NCBI GenBank assembly: GCA_023630585.1
Contig: CM042542.1
Coordinates: forward strand, 26,844,440 to 26,908,439
DNA length: 64,000 nt
Origin: Cranoglanis bouderius
Taxonomy: Eukaryota > Chordata > Actinopteri > Siluriformes > Cranoglanididae
Reading direction: 5' to 3'
The stretch's first letter is position 1. Each line of letters opens with the position of its first letter. The position numbers were made by a program, and so were the translations under genes. Below, piece by piece: positions 22,801 through 32,394 of the stretch. Below the pieces are notes generated by a model. It saw nothing but the letters and a program-made list of their open reading frames with translations. It was not told the origin of the DNA and searched no databases.

Positions 22801-23314
22801 AGAGAGAAACAGTGTATCACTGCTTTTTGGAGTGTGACAGACTACGTTCTTTTTTTCAGCTGTTACAACAAATGTTTATGATGTTTGGAGAAAAATTTTC
22901 CAAGCAGGTGTTTATTCTTGGTTTTAGATACAGTCAGAAATGCAGAGTGAAATGTCAGCTATTTAATTTTGTATTAGGTCAAGCAAAAATGGCTATATAC
23001 CTCAGCAGAAGAAATAAAAGAGAAAACTCCTTAGATTTTGATGTAAACACTGTTTTTGTTAGAATGATGAAAGCCAGACTAAAAGTTGATTTTGATTTTT
23101 ATAGAACTACAAATAATGTAGAGGAGTTCACAAATATATGATGTTTTAAAAACGTTTTATGTTCGGTTGTAGAGAATGTTCTTTTTTTTGGGACTGTGCT
23201 GATTTAAATCTTTATTTCTCTTTTTTAAATCTATCTCTGGTTTGAGTACAGAGATTTTGTGTTTTACATAATTTGAATAAATAAAGAGGTATTGAAATCT
23301 CAAAAAAAAAAAAA

Positions 23315-23315
<1 letters not shown>

Positions 23316-23356
<41 letters not shown>

Positions 23357-23420
23357 TCCAAACAGGAGAATCAGAGTCTGTGTGTGTGTGTGTGTATGTG
23401 TGTGTGTGTGTGTGTGTGTT
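23316..23420. repeat. CT then GT microsatellites, right flank of Tx1 LINE
   Basis: (CT)n to 23352 immediately follows the LINE poly(A). A short unique stretch (CCTTCCAAACAGGAGAATC) and a (GT)n run to about 23419 follow. Confidence 0.95.
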
Positions 23421-23855
23421 TGTTTCTACATGTAGTTGATGTTTTCTGTCTAACTGTGGTCACATTTCTGTCATTCTTGTACACTGCCCTGTATTCCCCT
23501 GTGATTTTTCATCACAAAAAAATCCAAAACAATCCTCTTTAAAACATTTATTAACTGCAAATATTTTTTAAATTTTTTTATTATTATTATTATTAGCCCT
23601 GCTAGTGCACTGATACGAGCCGCCCTGCATGTTATTAACTGGTAGTGTAGAGTTGTATAATTCTTTATTTTCTGTAATAAAATGCAGAAAGAGTCACTGC
23701 TCCTGTAAATGTGCTGATGTGGCGTCCTGTCCTCTGATTTCTGTGTGTGAGAGAAACACACTCACATTTCTGTTACATCATCAACTTTAGCTGGATTATG
23801 GCTGTGTTTGTGTGTTTGAGATCAGACTTCTGATATTTCATCATTTCTCTTCCAG

Positions 23856-24514
23856 TCTGTGTGAGTGTGATCTGACAGAGGAAAGCTGTAGAGTTCTGTC
23901 CTCAGTTCTCAGCTCAAACTCCTCCAGACTGAGAGAACTGGACCTGAGGAACAATAACCTGCAGGATTCAGGAGTGAAGCTGCTCTCTGCTGGACTGGAG
24001 AATCCACACTGTACACTGGAGATACTGAGGTACACACACACACACACTGTGGTGATTGTAATTGTAGTGATATATATTGTCATTGTTGTGTGTGTGAGAT
24101 GGAGAGTAAATGTTCTGTATATAAAGATTTTGTGTAGTTGATGTTTTCAGAGATAAAACTGAGTGTGTTAAGTGTGAGAAGGTTTTCTTTCTTGCAGGAT
24201 GAGTTTCTGCAGGATTACAGATGAAGGTTGTGCTGCTCTGGCTTCAGCTCTGAGGTCAAACTCCTCATCACACCTGAGAGAACTGGATCTGAACTTTAAT
24301 AATCCAGGAGAATCAGGAGTGAAGCTGCTCTCTGATCTACTGAAGGATCCACACTGTAAACTGGAGACACTACAGTGAGTTACTGACTTACTGTCTCTTT
24401 ACTCTACTCTACTGTATCATACTGAATACTGTGTGTGTGTGTGTGTGTTTACACTGATGCTCTTCTCTGTCTTACAGCATTAAGAATAATAAACTCAGCA
24501 GGACTGGTGTATGA
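23856..24514 (+). CDS. Three terminal LRR exons of an NLR (NOD-like receptor) gene, copy 1
   Basis: Exon 23856-24029 (174 bp) and exon 24198-24374 (177 bp) each encode about one pair of ribonuclease-inhibitor-type leucine-rich repeats (SLCECDLTEESCRVLSSVL, LRELDLRNNNLQDSGVKLL; LRELDLNFNNPGESGVKLL). The final exon 24478-24514 encodes 12 residues ending SRTGV and TGA. Acceptors (TCTTCCAG, TTCTTGCAG, TGTCTTACAG) and donors (GAG|GTACAC, ACA|GTGAGT) are good, and exon phases agree. This is the C-terminal LRR tail of the expanded fish NACHT-LRR family. No NACHT domain or earlier exon is in the window; upstream sequence is LINE and microsatellite. There is no B30.2 exon before the stop. It could be the live 3' end of a gene starting left of the window, or an orphan fragment. 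Confidence 0.8.
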
Positions 24515-24960
24515 CAGGAGTCTCACCTCAAACCTCTTCTCCAGGATAAAGCAGTTTAGGTGAAGTGTTAGAACCCGTCCCACATTTCCAGCAGTTTGGG
24601 AGCTGAATCATTCATATTCAGATGTAGAAGTTCCATAACAATAACCGTGACTGATCACATCCTTTTATCCACTTGTAATCCACAAGTTACTTCAGGCTTT
24701 AATAACATCTTTTACAATCCAAAGTCAAATCCTTCAGCGTCTACACACAACACAGAGATATCATCACATCATCACACTGATTACACAAATACACATCCAT
24801 GTGTTGGAGCTGTTTACACATTATTATTACCTCCACATTTTTATCTCTTTATTCAGACTGTGTTTCTGATCAACATGGTTTCTTTCAGTTTGTTGGAACA
24901 CGGCAGTGAAACATTCATTTCTCCACAGATGATTGATTGTAATATTGATTTCATCTTGTT

Positions 24961-24966
<6 letters not shown>
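24515..24966 (+). other. Probable 3' UTR or downstream sequence of NLR copy 1
   Basis: The sequence after the NLR stop is duplicated with the gene at 60678-61128. No other coding region is seen. Confidence 0.4.

Positions 24967-25032
<66 letters not shown>
24967..25032. repeat. (AT)n microsatellite
   Basis: TA run ending against the left end of the second Tc1; it is longer in the duplicate block (61129-61219). Confidence 0.97.
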
Positions 25033-25034
<2 letters not shown>

Positions 25035-25037
<3 letters not shown>

Positions 25038-26555
25038 GTGCATCTCAATAAATTAGAATGTCGTGAAAAAGTTAATTTATTTCAGTAATTCAACTCAAAT
25101 TGTGAAACTCGTGTATTAAATAAATTCAGTGCACACAGACCTGAAGTAGTTTAAGTCTTTGGTTCTTTTAATTGTGATGATTTTGGCTCACATTTAACAA
25201 AAACCCACCAATTCACTATCTCAACAAATTAGAATATGGTGACATGCCAATCAGCTAATCAACTCAAAACACCTGCAAAGGTTTCCTGAGCCTTCAAAAT
25301 GGTCTCTCAGTTTGGTTCACTAGGTAAGCCACAAACATTCATTACCAAAGAAGCTGGCTGTTCACAGAGTGCTGTATCCAAGCATGTTAACAGAAAGTTG
25401 AGTAGAAGGAAAAAGTGTGGAAGAAAAAGATGCACAACCAACCGAGAGAACCGCAGCCTTATGAGGTTTGTCAAGCAAAATCGATTCAAGAATTTGAGTG
25501 AACTTCACAAGGACTGGACTGAGGCTGGGGTCAAGGCATCAAGAGCCACCACACACAGACGTGCCAAGGAATTTGGCTACAGTTGTCGTATTCCTCTTGT
25601 TAAGCCACTCCTGAACCACAGACAACGTCAGAGGCGTCTTACCTGGGCTAAGGAGAAGAAGAACTGGACTGTTGCCCAGTGGTCCAAAGTCCTCTTTTCG
25701 GATGAGAGCAAGTTTTGTGTTTCATTTGGAAACCAAGGTCCTAGAGTCTGGAGGAAGTGTGGAGAAGCTCATAGCCCAAGTTGCTTGAAGTCCAGTGATA
25801 AGTTTCCACAGTCTGTGATGATTTGGGGTGCAATGTCATCTGCTGGTGTTGGTCCATTGTTTTTGAAAACCAAAGTCACTGCACCCGTTTACCAAGAAAT
25901 TTTGGAGCACTTCATGCTTCCTTCTGCTGACCAGCTTTTTGAAGATGCTGATTGCATTTTCCAGCAGGATTTGGCACCTGCCCACTCTGCCAAAAGCACC
26001 AAAAGTTGGTTAAATGACCATGGTGTTGGTGTGCTTGACTGGCCAGCAAACTCACCAGACCTGAACCCCATAGAGAATCTATGGGGTATTGTCAAGAGGA
26101 AAATGAGAAACAAGACACCAAAAAATGCAGATGAGCTGAAGGCCACTGTCAAAGAAACCTGGGCTTCCATACCACCTCAGCAGTGCCACAAACTGATCAC
26201 CTCCATGCCACGCCGAATTGAGGCAGTAATTAAAGCAAAAGGAGCCCCTACCAAGTATTGAGTACATGTACAGTAAATGAACATACTTTCCAGAAGGCCA
26301 ACAATTCACTAAAAATGTTTTTTTTTTTATTTTTTTTTTATTGGTCTTATGAAGTATTCTAATTTGTTGAGATAGTGAATTGGTGGGTTTTTGTTAAATG
26401 TGAGCCAAAATCATCACAATTAAAAGAACCAAAGACTTAAACTACTTCAGTCTGTGTGCATTGAATTTATTTAATACACGAGTTTCACAATTTCAGTTGA
26501 ATTACTGAAATAAATGAACGTTTCCACGACATTCTAATTTATTGAGATGCACCTG
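25035..26555 (+). mobile_element. Tc1/mariner DNA transposon 2, apparently intact
   Basis: Same terminal sequence and long inverted repeats as element 1. The left end abuts the (AT)n run with two extra bases (CA) before CAGGTG. The right end is followed by TA at 26556-26557 and then an older Tc1 terminal sequence. It differs from element 1 by scattered substitutions and a T-rich insertion near 26318-26340. Confidence 0.93.
25299..26261 (+). CDS. Tc1 transposase (DD34E), intact
   Basis: 320 residues with no stop or frameshift. The triad is D135 in FSDESKF, D224 in FQQDLAPAHSA and E259 in NPIENLWG, with exact 34-residue spacing. The N-terminal helix-turn-helix and basic region (RRKKCGRKRC) are present. 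It keeps the usual DES context that copy 1 has lost, making it the best candidate in the window for an encoded active transposase. The nearly identical copy at 61486 has a frameshift near its C-terminus. Confidence 0.93.
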   Translation: MVSQFGSLGKPQTFITKEAGCSQSAVSKHVNRKLSRRKKCGRKRCTTNRENRSLMRFVKQNRFKNLSELHKDWTEAGVKASRATTHRRAKEFGYSCRIPLVKPLLNHRQRQRRLTWAKEKKNWTVAQWSKVLFSDESKFCVSFGNQGPRVWRKCGEAHSPSCLKSSDKFPQSVMIWGAMSSAGVGPLFLKTKVTAPVYQEILEHFMLPSADQLFEDADCIFQQDLAPAHSAKSTKSWLNDHGVGVLDWPANSPDLNPIENLWGIVKRKMRNKTPKNADELKATVKETWASIPPQQCHKLITSMPRRIEAVIKAKGAPTKY

Positions 26556-26557
26556 TA

Positions 26558-26646
26558 TATGCAAACTGCCATCATAAAAACTGAGGCAGCAGACTTTGTA
26601 AAAATTAATATTCGTGTCATTCTCAAAACTTTTGGCCACGGCTGTA
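26558..26646 (-). repeat. Terminal fragment of another Tc1-like element
   Basis: Read on the minus strand it begins TACAGCCGTGGCCAAAAGTT and continues to TGATGGCAGTTTGCATATA, which I recognise as the inverted-repeat end of a common vertebrate Tc1-like family. Transposon 2 is inserted in it. Confidence 0.6.
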
Positions 26647-26941
26647 CAGTTACATTTGTGGTAAGGAAATGTATTAATATATTAACCTTTCATCCATAGC
26701 TATATACGCTGCGGGTGAAGCGCGCGAGATAAATTACATTTCTAGCGCGAGCTCATGCAATCCCTAGGTCCAAAGAAATTTATTCTCGAATAATAGAAAA
26801 GCAAACATTTACTGTAGTGATAAACACACTGTAACGTTTAAATTATGGGGGGGGGGATCTTACCATTTAAAGGGGTTTCTGTATCCGCAGTCTTCCACCG
26901 ATATGTATGATATGGATGCATATCGTATGCATGGGCGGATA
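26647..26941. other. Unassigned flank between Tc1 relic and LINE A tail
   Basis: No gene recognised. This sequence adjoins the LINE A tail and is not U2, unlike the flank of LINE C. It is duplicated at 62833-63127. Confidence 0.5.
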
Positions 26942-27389
26942 TTTTTTTTTTTTTTTTTTTATTAAACAAAATACGTCCACAAACAATTAATTCGATTCAA
27001 TATCCATACATCATCAAAATGCCTTTTTTTTTTTTCCAACAAATTCAAAATCAATCCTGAAAAATAAGAAACAATACAAAACAGTGCCCAGACTTAACCC
27101 AAACATCTTCACACAAAATTAACATTTATCCCCAATAACTTTGTCAAATCATAACAAAAGAAAAGCATTTTCACAAATAATAATACCCATCAATACCGAA
27201 CAAAAAAAACAAAAAAACCCCAAACATTTTCACTACACAATTTTTTTTCCAATCCCACCACCCTCTCAACAAGGAAAAGAAGGACAAAAAACAAGAAAAG
27301 GAAACAGAAACAGAAAATCCCGACCACCTGCTCTCCCCCACTATCCCTCATTGCTGAGGCCACCAGGGATCTCCCACTACTGTCACCCC

Positions 27390-30224
27390 TGAGAAGCCCC
27401 CCCGCCTCTACCCCTCCCACTCCTACCCTCACAAATCCCTGTCCACCATCCTCCCCCTGTCCTACCTTTCGGAGTCTGGCCCTGAATGCCCGGAACAGGC
27501 TCCCCTGGTTGACCCGTGGAGATAGGCTCCGGATGCACTCGCACCTCGTGCCCCACAACACGCACTTCGCCACCGAGACGGCTTGCCACAGCGGCCTCGC
27601 CCTCTCAGGCCCCATGCGCTTCAACCCACTGCCGTACAGCACGAGGTCGCGGTGAATGTCCGCTCCCCCTCCAGGCCACGTACATAGCCATAGTCTTGAG
27701 GGGGGCACACGCCACTCCCCTCCCGCCTTCCTCCCGCTCCATGTACATCCTGACGCGGGCGACCTGCTCGTTCCTCCCCCCCCAAATGAAAGTAAATATG
27801 AGGCGCTCCAAGCGCCTCCCCGTCACGAACGGGACGGGGAAGACATAGGCCAAGTGGCTGAGGCCCGCCAGCAGGTCGGCATTCACCGCAACCACTCTCC
27901 CGGTAAGGGAGAGATCTCTCCTGCCCCAGCTCTCGGCCCTTGCCTGCAGCTTTCTGAGGGCGGTGTCCCAATTCTTCTGGGCGCTGCCCTCTCTCCAGAA
28001 GACAACACCCAGAATCTTCAGTCCATCCTGGCACAGGGAGAAACCCCCCGGGACCTCTGTCCGACCGGCCCACGCTGCCGCTCCCGCGCACAAGACTGAG
28101 GACTTACCGCGGTTAACATGTGCCCCGGTGGCATTCGAGAATGCCTCCAGAACCCGCCCGACCGCACGAAAGTCCTCGTCCCGTCCCATAAAGAGCGTTG
28201 CGTCATCGGCGTACGCCGCGACCTTGGCTCTGACGCCGCCTGCCCCAGGGATATGAAGTCCCTGAAAAGCAGGCTCCCTTCTCAGCCGTTCCACCAAAGG
28301 CTCTAGGTACAACACATAGAGCATGGGCGACAGTGGGCACCCCTGCCTGACCCCCCCTCGCTGCACGATCAGCTCGGAGAGGAACCCGTTAATGGCGACG
28401 TGGCTGCCCGCCCCTGCATAGAGCAGCCGTACCATGGCCACAAAATCTGGACCAAAGCCCATCCGCTCCAACAGCGTGAACAGGAACGCGTGTGAGACGC
28501 GATCGAAAGCCTTCTCTTGGTCCAGACTCAACAGGGCCAATGGCACGCGGCGTTGTTCAGCCCAGACCAGGGCATCTCTGACCAACGCCAGGTTCATGCT
28601 GCACATGCGCCCGGGCACCCCACAGGTCTGGTCAGGGTGAACGGCCGAGGCCATCACCCTCCTAAGGCGGTGAACCAGCATCTTGGCGAAGATCTTATAA
28701 TCGGCCGTCAACAGAGTGATCGGCCTCCAGTTCGCCAAGTCCGCCCGGTCGCCCTTCTTATGCAGCAGGGCGATGTGCCCCACTCTCGCGGACGGAGGAA
28801 GGAGCCCCTTCACCACCGCCTCCCTGTAAACGGCCAGCAGATCTGGGCCCACCAGTGGCCAGAAAGTCCTGTACCACTCGACGGGCAACCCGTCGCAACC
28901 GGGAGCCACTCCAGTTTTCAGGGAGAGCATAGCTCCCTCCACCTCCTCCAGGGACACCTGTCCCTCCAACTCGGAGGCATCGCCAACCGGCCGGCGATGA
29001 CCTCCAGAAACCCAGCTGCGAGGTCCTCCCTCGACTCTCTTCGCTGGAAGAGGTCGCTATAGAAGGCCCTAGCCACGCCCAGCATCTTGTCTATCAACGT
29101 CTGGACAAGGGCACCTTCCCTCAGGCCCTCAATGTAGGACCCCCGCTGACGGCTTTTGACGCTACTAAAGAAGTAGCGTGTGGGGCGCTCGTCCTGCTCG
29201 AGCGCCTGCCTGCCTGCCTGGACAAAGTAGCTATGGGCCTCAGCCTCGTAGTGGGCCCGTAGGGCCTCACTAGCTTCCCTGAGCCGCCCCTGATCGCCGT
29301 CTTGCCAGGCCCTTTGTAATTGCCAGGACCACTGCCTGGCCTTTTCCCTCTTCCTTTTTGCCATCTCCTGTCCGCACCAGCGACATAAGATGGCAACCCT
29401 CTTTTTCAGGTCCTCCCACCACTCCGTTTGCGAACCGTACAGCATCCTAAGGCGCCTCCACCCAACATAAAGTTGGCGGAAGACCTCGACAAAGTGGGGG
29501 TCCTGGACGATGGACGCATTCAACCTCCATGACCCCCTTCCCCTTTGCTTCCCGTCTACACGGATGCTGCCGATTACCATGCAGTGGTCGGAGGCCCAGA
29601 AGGGCCTCAGAAGGCACGACTGCACCGTCACTCTACCCGCCACAAACAGGAGGTCCAGCCGCGACGAATTGCCCCTGGAGTTCCTCCAGGTATGCCCGGA
29701 GGCTTGCGGCTGAACCTCCCTAAACAAGTCAACCAGGCCTGCCCCTGCCATCACTTGGGCCAGCTCCCTCCCTCCCTCGGTGTCTATATCAACGTTAAAA
29801 TCCCCCCGACTAAAATTAGCCTATTGGTGCAGAGAAGGGGCTCCAGCAGGCAGAAAAACCCCTGCCTCTGCCCCCGCCTACATGATGCGTAGACCCCTAT
29901 GGTCCTGTAGCTCTGCCCCCTCCACCTCCCATCTACACACAATACCCTCCCCGGCACCACCGACACCACCGACTCCACCACCCAATCAAAAGATCTAAAC
30001 AATATTCCCACCCCATCCCCCACCCCCCAAACGGCAGGCCCCAAGTCCCACCCCCTTGAAAATTCCCTCTCGTCTTCCCCAGAACTCAAATGGCACTCTT
30101 GTAAAAATAAAATATCAAAATAAAACGACCTTAAACTCAAAAACACTGCAGCCCTCTTCAGGGGCTGCTTAATGCCCCTCACGTTGAGGGTTGCCGTTAT
30201 CAAAGTTGACATGGTATTTGCCAA
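27390..30224 (-). pseudogene. LINE A ORF2 (endonuclease and reverse transcriptase), broken
   Basis: ORF2 starts at 30224 or the Met at 30212 (MSTLITATLNVRGI). Endonuclease motifs are FLQECHLSSGE, then a frameshift at the GGDFN motif near 29784, continuing ASDHCMVIG. The reverse transcriptase (27605-28969 frame) shows VAPGCDGLPVEWYRTFWP, NWRPITLLTADYKIFAK, SLDQEKAFDRV, GVRQGCPLSPMLY and an intact AYADD box near 28205. The C-terminal part carries the 530-bp deletion noted for the element. The catalytic residues survive but the frame does not. Confidence 0.8.
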
Positions 30225-30423
30225 ACATCCAACTTAAACATAAACCAACAAAATAAACAATATTTTAAGAAAACTGAACTAAACATAACCATAAACATAA
30301 GCAACATCATAACCTCCCCCCGGTACCTCCCCCCCCCCCATTCATTCTCCTGGCCCTCCTCCCCACCTCCCCAACCCACCCAAGGCCCCACCCCATGCTG
30401 CCTTAGTCCCCCGATATGTCCCA

Positions 30424-32043
30424 TCAGTCCTCCAATTTTCCCCTACCCGTTCCCCTCCCAATCCCAGCTGAAGTCCTCCTTTTAGCCATCACCTGTGTCC
30501 ATCCCTCCTCCTCCATCGCTTGCTCCCCCCCACTGTCCGAGTCCGTTACAAGCGGGAACGGCTGCTCCCCCCCCGCTTGTTCCTCCTCACCTCCGGATCC
30601 CGCCTGCACCTCCTCCGGCGAGGAGACACTGAACTCTCGCGGTTGCTCGACCCTAGTCCTTTTCGGCTCCCGCTCCTCCATCGCCGCCTCTGCTGCCCTG
30701 GTTTGGCGGCTTTTGTTGGTCTCTGCAGCCACACCCACCCCCAGCACTTCCAGGCTGCTGGAGGACTCCATGGTCGCCCAGTCCGCCCGGACCGGTGACA
30801 GGGCTGCCCTTAAGTCCTCCATCGCTTCCGCCCAGCTCTGCCCTGGGGTTTCCTCCAGTGGCAGCTCCTCCAGTAGTCCTGCGAGGCCTGAAGAGCCCTC
30901 TCCCGGCGAAAGAGCCTCTGCTGCCTGGCCTGGCCCCTGGGTCTGGATGCTGGCGCCGTTCTCCGCCTGCGGGACCTCTGCTGCCTGGCCCGTTGGTTGC
31001 TCTGCTGCATCCTTTGCTGGTCTCACCTCCTTCGCTGGCTCTGCCTGTTGCCGACTTGGACCGGCCTCCTCCGCCCCACGCGGCAGACGCCCAGCCTCAG
31101 CTACCTCGTCGAAGAGGCTAGCATAAGTGCCGATTCGTGAGGGGCAGCGGCGGTACAGGTGCTCCTCGCTCCCGCGATTTCTCTGCCTGAGGGGCCACTC
31201 TCGTTGGTCTTGCTTTGCTAGGTCCCGGGTCTGCCTCCTCTCGCTCTTTCTTCTGGCAGGTGCCCAATGATGTAAGCTCCTCCGCGAAGAGGCTCGCGTA
31301 GGTGCTCTTCCTTGAAGGGCACTGTCGGAAGAGGTGTTTCTCACTTCCGCAGAGGCTGCAGGTCTTTGGCACCCCGCAGTTCGCTGCAACGTGACCCTCC
31401 GCCTGGCACAGGTGGCACCTCCTCCCAGTGCAGGCCTCCTTAGTGTGGCCCAGCACTCCACACTTCCAACAGGAAAGAGGCTTTCCAGGGTAGTGGAGGA
31501 AGCCCCGGTTAGGCCCGATGGCGAAACTGCCAGGAAGGTGAAGCAGACCTCCTGGCACCGCCGGGTCCACCCTCAGCTTGACCTGGAACTTCCTCCTGCC
31601 CGTCCAGATCCCGAATCTGCCCCGGATCTTCTCCGCCACCGAAACCGAGGAGCAGTACCTGCCAAGGAACACCCTGATGTCTTCATCCGCCACATACGGA
31701 TTGTACAGGTGCACCGTGACAGGAACCTCCTCCCTCGCGAAGAGCGGCACGAAGCGCAGGCCACGAAGCACTTCCTCCTCCGGCGCCCTAGAGCACTGCT
31801 CGTAGAAGGCCGTGCAGTCCGTGAATGCAGCAAAGGTGACGTCCAGGAACCCAGACGCAGCAAAGTCTTGCAGGCAGAAGATCTTCCCAGGTGCGATCTT
31901 ACAGAAGTCCCGCGGAATCCTTAGAATGACCCAATCCCATCCGAAACGCTTCTTGACGTCTCCCTCAGCATCCTTCCGTAGCTCCACTCTGACTGAGTGT
32001 CGAAGCCGCACCCCGCGGGCCGGCCGAACTTCGCCTTCCCCGC
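30424..32043 (-). pseudogene. LINE A ORF1 (three CCHC zinc knuckles), frame broken by internal duplication
   Basis: ATG at about 32046-32043 begins MSGEGEVRPARG. A conserved N-terminal domain is followed by knuckles CWKCGVLGHTKEAC, CHLCQAEGHVAANC and CSLCGSEKHLFRQC (31460-31325). After the third knuckle an extra stretch (PSRKSTYASLFAEELTSLG) precedes a second version (PSRIGTYASLFDEVAEAG) in another frame. LINE B has only the second version. The C-terminal part (30424-31130) is Ala/Glu-rich and acidic. Role: RNA-binding ORF1 protein. Confidence 0.75.
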
Positions 32044-32394
32044 TCATTGACTTCCGATCAAGACTTTTTTTTTTTTTTTTTTTTTTATTAAATCCAATAC
32101 AACCAAAAACATCATCATCATGACATGACCAATAACCAATACATTTGCTTCCAAAACTAAAACACATAATTTTGTTCAGATTTAACTACCAAAATCTCCC
32201 ATTAACTGCGTTAAACCTTAAGTAAATTATGATCATAAACCTATGACACAAAGAACAAAACACAATTCACTGTATTAATACATTGGTTCACAAATCAGAA
32301 AACAACACAATTTAGAATAAAGAGAAGAAAAAAATAAAAAAAGGAAAGAAAAAAAAAAGGGGCCACCAAGGAAAGCCCAAGTTCCTTTATTCTT

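Larger units (their letters stand above)
17717..23141 (+). pseudogene. LINE ORF2 (endonuclease and reverse transcriptase), broken
   Basis: The endonuclease begins at the internal Met MCDIKLGSLNING (17801) and shows FLQETHS, INVYAPT and GGDFN. Defects in order: in-frame TAA at 18083; Tc1 insertion at the TA 18330-18331 (frame resumes at 19840 with CDVWRLFHS); frameshift at a small expanded repeat (CAGTATAC units) near 20212-20250; in-frame TGA at 21931; frameshift near 22668, where the 58.8-kb copy has one more A. The reverse transcriptase spans about 20680-21500 with GKAPGIDGLPVDFYKAFWP, NWRPVALLCTDYKLFSK and SIDQEKAFDRV. The catalytic box reads YADN, not YADD. C-terminal region to 23141. Confidence 0.8.
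16261..23315 (+). mobile_element. Tx1-clade LINE inserted in a (TC)n microsatellite (copy 1)
   Basis: The order is short 5' UTR, ORF1 with a CCHC zinc knuckle, ORF2 with an apurinic-type endonuclease then reverse transcriptase, 3' UTR with AATAAATAAA, and poly(A) at 23302-23315. Flanks on both sides are CT repeats. Tx1-clade elements of fish that target (TC)n tracts (Kibi-type) are described; that name is from memory. A Tc1 is nested at 18332-19839. Two in-frame stops, two frameshifts and an altered catalytic box make ORF2 inactive. Confidence 0.8.
26942..32064 (-). mobile_element. U2-family Tx1-clade LINE A
   Basis: The minus-strand element runs from its 5' end at 32064 (GTCTTGATC..) to a poly(A) tail seen as T19 at 26942-26960. 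It has the same organisation as LINE B: ORF1 with three zinc knuckles, then ORF2 with endonuclease and reverse transcriptase. Relative to LINE B it lacks about 530 bp in the ORF2 C-terminal region (junction near 27673-27684), has frameshifts near 28940 and 29770, and carries an extra duplicated piece in ORF1. Its 5' end directly abuts the poly(A) of LINE B. Confidence 0.85.

Noticed and set aside
24596..25051. 151-codon ORF ending in Tyr-Ile repeats (also at 60759-61238)
   Set aside because: It is formed by NLR 3' flank read into an (AT)n tract; no coding character.
26900..26960. LINE A 3' flank as a U2 target
   Set aside because: Bases after the poly(A) read ATATCCGCCC and not the U2 continuation ATCTGTTC.
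30416..31126. Long plus-strand ORFs of 200-plus codons opposite LINE ORF1 (also at 36088-36756)
   Set aside because: Antisense shadows of the GC-rich ORF1. The minus-strand frame carries the zinc knuckles and family motifs.
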